Source of the DNA: Parachlorella kessleri
Taxonomy: Eukaryota; Chlorophyta; Trebouxiophyceae; Chlorellales; Chlorellaceae
Direction of reading: 5' to 3'
DNA length: 33,744 nucleotides
Assembly: GCA_001598975.1 (NCBI GenBank)
Contig: BBXU01003069.1
Span: 1-33,744 of the forward strand
Shown: positions 30,747 to 33,744 of the stretch, one piece after another
Numbering within the stretch: position 1 is the stretch's first letter
Layout: the number at the start of each line of letters is the position of its first letter
Notes under the pieces: model-generated
Told to the model about the DNA's origin: nothing
Databases searched by the model: none
The model's input: the letters and a program-made list of their open reading frames with translations, nothing else
Translations under genes and position numbers: made by a program

Positions 30747-31920
30747 TCAGAAGACGCGTGCCGCCAGGGAGAGCACCTTCATGAGCTGCCTAGCGCGCAG
30801 TTCGTGCGTGACAAAACCCAGCACGCGGGTTCCGACGGGCTGTCCCTTGGCGTTGACCAGCACGCAGGCGTTCTTGTCAAACTTCACCACGCTGCAGGGC
30901 AGGTTACACAGAGTTTGTTGGTATCAACTCAGGTTCTCCTCCACACCAGCGAGATTTGAGCTATGAAAGCAGTGCACATGTGAAAGTAGGCTCGGCCATA
31001 TATCGATGGCAAAGCTGGCGGTAGACAAACTCCCAAGAACCTGAATAAGCGTGCTCATCAACAACACCAGGGCAAAGGAGGTGGCCACAGGACACCAGCC
31101 CAACTGGTCAGAAAACTTACCGCTGCCGCACCGGCCGCGCAAACGAGCACACAACACTGCAAAGTCGGAATACATGTTGTCTATCAGAAACTGCGGGCAA
31201 CTCTCACTTCCCGAGCCCCTATCCTGCTAGAAACCCCTGTAGCTGTGCGCCCCAGAGCTTCCCTTAGGAATCCCAAGGCCTGCTCCCTTCCACTACTACT
31301 ACAGTCAATATGCTGCAAGCGCTATCGAACACGCGCTCACCTGCCGTCCTTCCTCTGTATCTGTTTCTTGGTTTCTACAATGACCGCCTTTACCACCTGG
31401 CCCTGCGGCACAGTGCAGTAGCAGTAGCTGGCATCCCTTGTCTGTGGGGTTGTTGTCACCTAGTCCTGGTCTAGCAGGGAACACCGGAGTACTGCATGAT
31501 GCAATAGTGACCCCAGCTGCTTGCGCAGCACAGCCGGCTTTGACTCCACCCTGCCAGGGAGGGTTTCAAAGCAATCGAAACACAAGTGACCAGCGCCAAC
31601 AAAAAAAGTTGGCGACCCAAGTGCTGCCCACAGGGAGCACGCTAGCCTGTCCTTACCTGAGTGACCTTGCCCTTGCCAGCCTTCTTAACTGAGCAGGTGA
31701 TGATGTCACCAATGCTAGCAAACCTGCACAGCGCACCAGAGCAAGGCAGTTGACAAAGAGGGCAGGTGGCTCCCTGACGAGGCTTGCGCTTCAGGGCCAG
31801 TTCAACCCTGCGGGTGTCACCTCTACCTGCCAACGCATACCTGCCCCTGGTCTTGATGCACTCAACCTCCTTGGCGCCGGAGTTGTCGCTCACGTGTAGT
31901 CTGCTTCCGTCAATGATCAT
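30747..31920 (-). CDS. Ribosomal protein uL14, bacterial/organelle type
   Basis: uL14 is a core large-subunit protein that binds 23S-type rRNA, takes part in an intersubunit bridge and is the docking site of the RsfS silencing factor. Four proposed exons on the minus strand, 31920-31841, 31723-31657, 31402-31341 and 30891-30747, join in phase to 117 residues, close to the 120-odd of bacterial uL14. Diagnostic stretches are LHVSDNSGAKEVECIK near the N-terminus, FASIGDIITCSVKKA, VVKAVIVETKK, FDKNACVLVNAKGQPVGTR and GFVTHELRARQLMKVLSLA at the end. An in-frame TAG lies 12 nt before the ATG, so no long presequence is encoded in this exon. Since rpl14 is normally still in the plastid genome of green algae, the mitochondrial ribosome is the more likely home. 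The intron before the last exon is long (449 bp). Confidence 0.93.
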
Positions 31921-32029
31921 GGTGCTTGCCACCTACTTGCCGCGAGCATATAGAGCCCGCGCGCCACAGCTTTAGTCGGATGTTCTATTGAACTCAAACA
32001 AGAAGGATATGGAGGTCTGAGCTCCTGCT
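31921..32029. other. Upstream flank of the uL14 gene
   Basis: This short interval should hold the promoter and 5' UTR of the minus-strand uL14 gene. No specific element was identified. Confidence 0.35.
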
Positions 32030-32721
32030 TTGGGTCTCGTCTCAGGAAGGCATGCACAACTTGGCGAAGGCCCCCTACTGCGGCACTCCTGTCAAGATAT
32101 AAGAACGGAAATGGGGGCTCTCGATCAACATGCTCTCAGCAAGGACGGTGGTTCACGGGTACCGGCGGGAGGCTCATTCAAGGGCGCCAGACCTGATCCC
32201 AGCACTGATCCCCTTAGGGTCCACCTTGCCCAGTGTAACCCCTTGGTAACTGCCAACACCCCAACACGCATGCCGGTATATGTGCACGCCATGGCCACGC
32301 TGTCAACTCTATTGCTGAGACTATCCGTGCACATGTAAACTGTGCACTTCATGAAGATGCAGAAGGCCACCAAAGGACACCTAGGCTCCCCACTGATATC
32401 CTCCCCCCCGGACCCCAAGATTCGAAGCCGGATATTGCAGCCGTCACGGGTATGCCCCCTGGATCTATCCCTGGTGCCGACAAGTCCACAAGTAAGGTCA
32501 CCTTGCTCCTGTTTGACTGGTTCCATACCTATGACAGTAACTTGCTTGCCCGCCAAGCAGAAAAGCCACCCAACACCATGCCCTCGCCCAACGCCTACAA
32601 GGCTTCTGGCCACAAGCCAAGGTTTGTGAGCTTGCACAAGGCATGTCCCATTCTGGTCTGCTCCCTGGTAATTTCCTGGAAAACCTGCAAGATTTTGGCG
32701 TCCCTGCCTCGGCTGCCTTAA
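32030..32721 (+). mobile_element. Possible decayed retroelement-type ORF fragment
   Basis: Two plus-strand frames can be read as one broken protein. The frame from 32030 runs to 32338 and includes PLRVHLAQCNP near 32218-32250. From about 32238 the next frame, open to 32721, reads GNCQHPNTHAGICARHGHAV, later DSKPDIAAVTG, then KVTLLLFDWFHTYDSNLLAR and SGHKPRFVSL. A Cys/His cluster, then an Arg-His helix, then a PD motif followed by a hydrophobic strand ending in Asp recalls the C-terminal zinc-knuckle plus restriction-like endonuclease part of some reverse-transcriptase elements in algae. No reverse-transcriptase catalytic motif is visible. The shift between frames and lack of a clear start suggest a relic. 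A host gene or chance frame cannot be excluded. Confidence 0.3.
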
Positions 32722-32764
32722 AACTTATACCCCGCTTACTGCGCGACACTCTCATTCGTAACAA

Positions 32765-33181
32765 ATGCCTCATGACCATGCGCAGGACACTTCACATGCC
32801 CCTGACAACCCGCCAGCCCCCCACCCAGCGCCACCACTTCCACACACACCCCAACCCCCCGCTCCTAACCAGCAACCCCACCCTACGCTTGCAGCGCATG
32901 CTACAGGCTCCCCTCCCCCCGCCAGCCCCAGGCGCAGACGACCCGCGCCTTCCCAAGACACCGCTCCACGAACCAGGCGCCGACTACCAGCGCCGGCTCA
33001 AGACCATGCTCTATCAACCCGCCGCAGGCGGGCCACCACAGCCTCCAGCACCGCCGCCACTGCCGCCGCAGCATCCAGTCAGCCACGACCCAGGCCACGC
33101 AAGCGTAAGCGCCCGGAACCTAGCCACTCAGCAAGAAAACGGGGCAGGGGTGGACCACCTCCCTACCGGGAGCCCCCATGA
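32765..33181 (+). CDS. Pro-rich protein with basic C-terminus, doubtful
   Basis: An ATG-started frame of 138 codons starts MPHDHAQDTSHAPDNPPAP and has a Pro/His-rich half. An Arg-rich middle follows (ASPRRRRPAPSQ), and it ends with PRPRKRKRPEPSHSARKR, a strong nuclear-localisation-like basic cluster. It overlaps another open frame (32643-33311) in a C-rich region where stop codons are rare, so openness proves little. The basic tail gives this frame more protein character than the overlapping one. It may be the last part of a mobile element or a spliced gene. No known domain. Confidence 0.3.
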   Translation: MPHDHAQDTSHAPDNPPAPHPAPPLPHTPQPPAPNQQPHPTLAAHATGSPPPASPRRRRPAPSQDTAPRTRRRLPAPAQDHALSTRRRRATTASSTAATAAAASSQPRPRPRKRKRPEPSHSARKRGRGGPPPYREPP

Positions 33182-33744
33182 TACACACCGTGGTCTACCT
33201 CTGGGGATAGGGCCCTTTCCGCCCATCTCATATATGCGTTGGCCTCTGTATGAGTGGGTCATTGGGGGGTTATTAGGGTTACCGATTCCTCCTTTCGGTG
33301 CAATTGTGTAGCGGTACACTTTGTACTGATCGAACTAAGTCACTCCTTGTCGAGTTTTCTTCTTCTTCTTCTTCTAACCCCTTGACTTTCCAGAAGTTTT
33401 TGCTTATGGCGGCTGGAGGGGGGTTGCAAATTAAAGAGTGGCAACTGACAAGGCTAGATGCCAGCTCTGCAGACTTGTTCAATGCAAAATGCTAGGAGTG
33501 GGGCGATGGCTTAGTGAACACTGCCAATATGGTGTGTTGCCGGTATGTGCAACACTGCCAATATGTGTGAATTCCTGGAACTACTGACCAGGACGCACAA
33601 GAGTTATTCCACAACCAGCGTTACTTGCTGTCATTTGCATTCTGCCCAGAGCTGCTCTGGTCGATATCCTGACAACAAAATAACCACAGTGCTTGTAGTC
33701 TTGCTCGGAGCCAGCTGCAACAATAGCACAGCTTGCCCCCCCGT
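33182..33744. other. Right-edge non-coding sequence
   Basis: No gene was recognised. It contains a TCT microsatellite (33358-33375) and a short direct repeat AACACTGCCAATATG at 33517-33531 and 33551-33565. It ends in a C-rich tract next to the window edge. Confidence 0.45.
33358..33375. repeat. (TCT)6 microsatellite
   Basis: Six TCT units in a row lie in the non-coding right edge, within a pyrimidine-rich stretch that continues to about 33390. Confidence 0.95.

Noticed and set aside
32640..33180. uL14 or other organelle gene continuing to the right
   Set aside because: The uL14 frame is complete, and a stop lies just upstream of its ATG.
32643..33311. Plus-strand open frame of 222 codons overlapping the Pro-rich frame
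   Set aside because: It is mostly a frame-shifted reading of the same C-rich DNA, with no recognisable features. Double coding is not supported by openness alone here.
33500..33575. tRNA-like A-box sequence (TGGCTTAGTG)
   Set aside because: No matching B box and no cloverleaf could be formed.

Overview
The window reads as nuclear DNA of a eukaryote, most likely a chlorophyte green alga. Every gene I could model is broken by GT-AG introns, mostly 50-550 bp with pyrimidine-rich tracts before the AG. The DNA is moderately GC-rich with many CAG/GCN-rich coding stretches. At least two gene ends have TGTAA, the usual green-algal polyadenylation signal. The gene content (mTERF proteins, a CFAP97 cilium-type protein, a nuclear gene for a bacterial-type uL14) also fits. 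The species cannot be named from this.

Layout, left to right: (1) 0.6-6.5 kb, minus strand: two head-to-tail copies of an mTERF-like organelle nucleic-acid-binding gene. The left copy (597-3145) is open through four exons. The right copy (3931-6529) has a one-base frameshift, an in-frame TGA and a disrupted 5' exon, so it is called a pseudogene. (2) 6.9-7.0 kb: a perfect 60-bp tandem duplication. (3) 7.15-8.95 kb, minus: a three-exon gene for a disordered protein with a C-terminal coiled coil. (4) 9.34-25.35 kb, plus: one very large gene, modelled here as 34 exons and about 2607 residues. It encodes an Ala/Gln/Glu-rich coiled-coil protein with two low-complexity regions and a Gln/Pro-rich C-terminus. 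Reading phase is conserved across the junctions, with one weak point near 22.5-22.85 kb. Introns hold decayed copies of neighbouring exons. (5) 26.85-27.07 kb, minus: a small unrecognised coding exon. (6) 27.47-29.75 kb, plus: a six-exon gene for a CFAP97/Hemingway-domain protein. (7) 30.35-30.56 kb, minus: a 70-residue single-pass membrane protein. (8) 30.75-31.92 kb, minus: a four-exon gene for ribosomal protein uL14, probably mitochondrial. (9) 32.0-33.7 kb: a region with a decayed mobile-element-like reading frame, a Pro/Arg-rich small frame and simple repeats.

The genes do not form an operon. Possible functional themes are organelle gene expression (mTERF pair, uL14) and cilium or cytoskeleton (CFAP97 protein, and by inference only the large coiled-coil protein). 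Two pairs of genes are divergent and may share promoters: 8953-9343 and 27067-27474. All exon-intron boundaries were inferred by eye from splice-site sequence, phase and copy-to-copy comparison. No transcript data were available.
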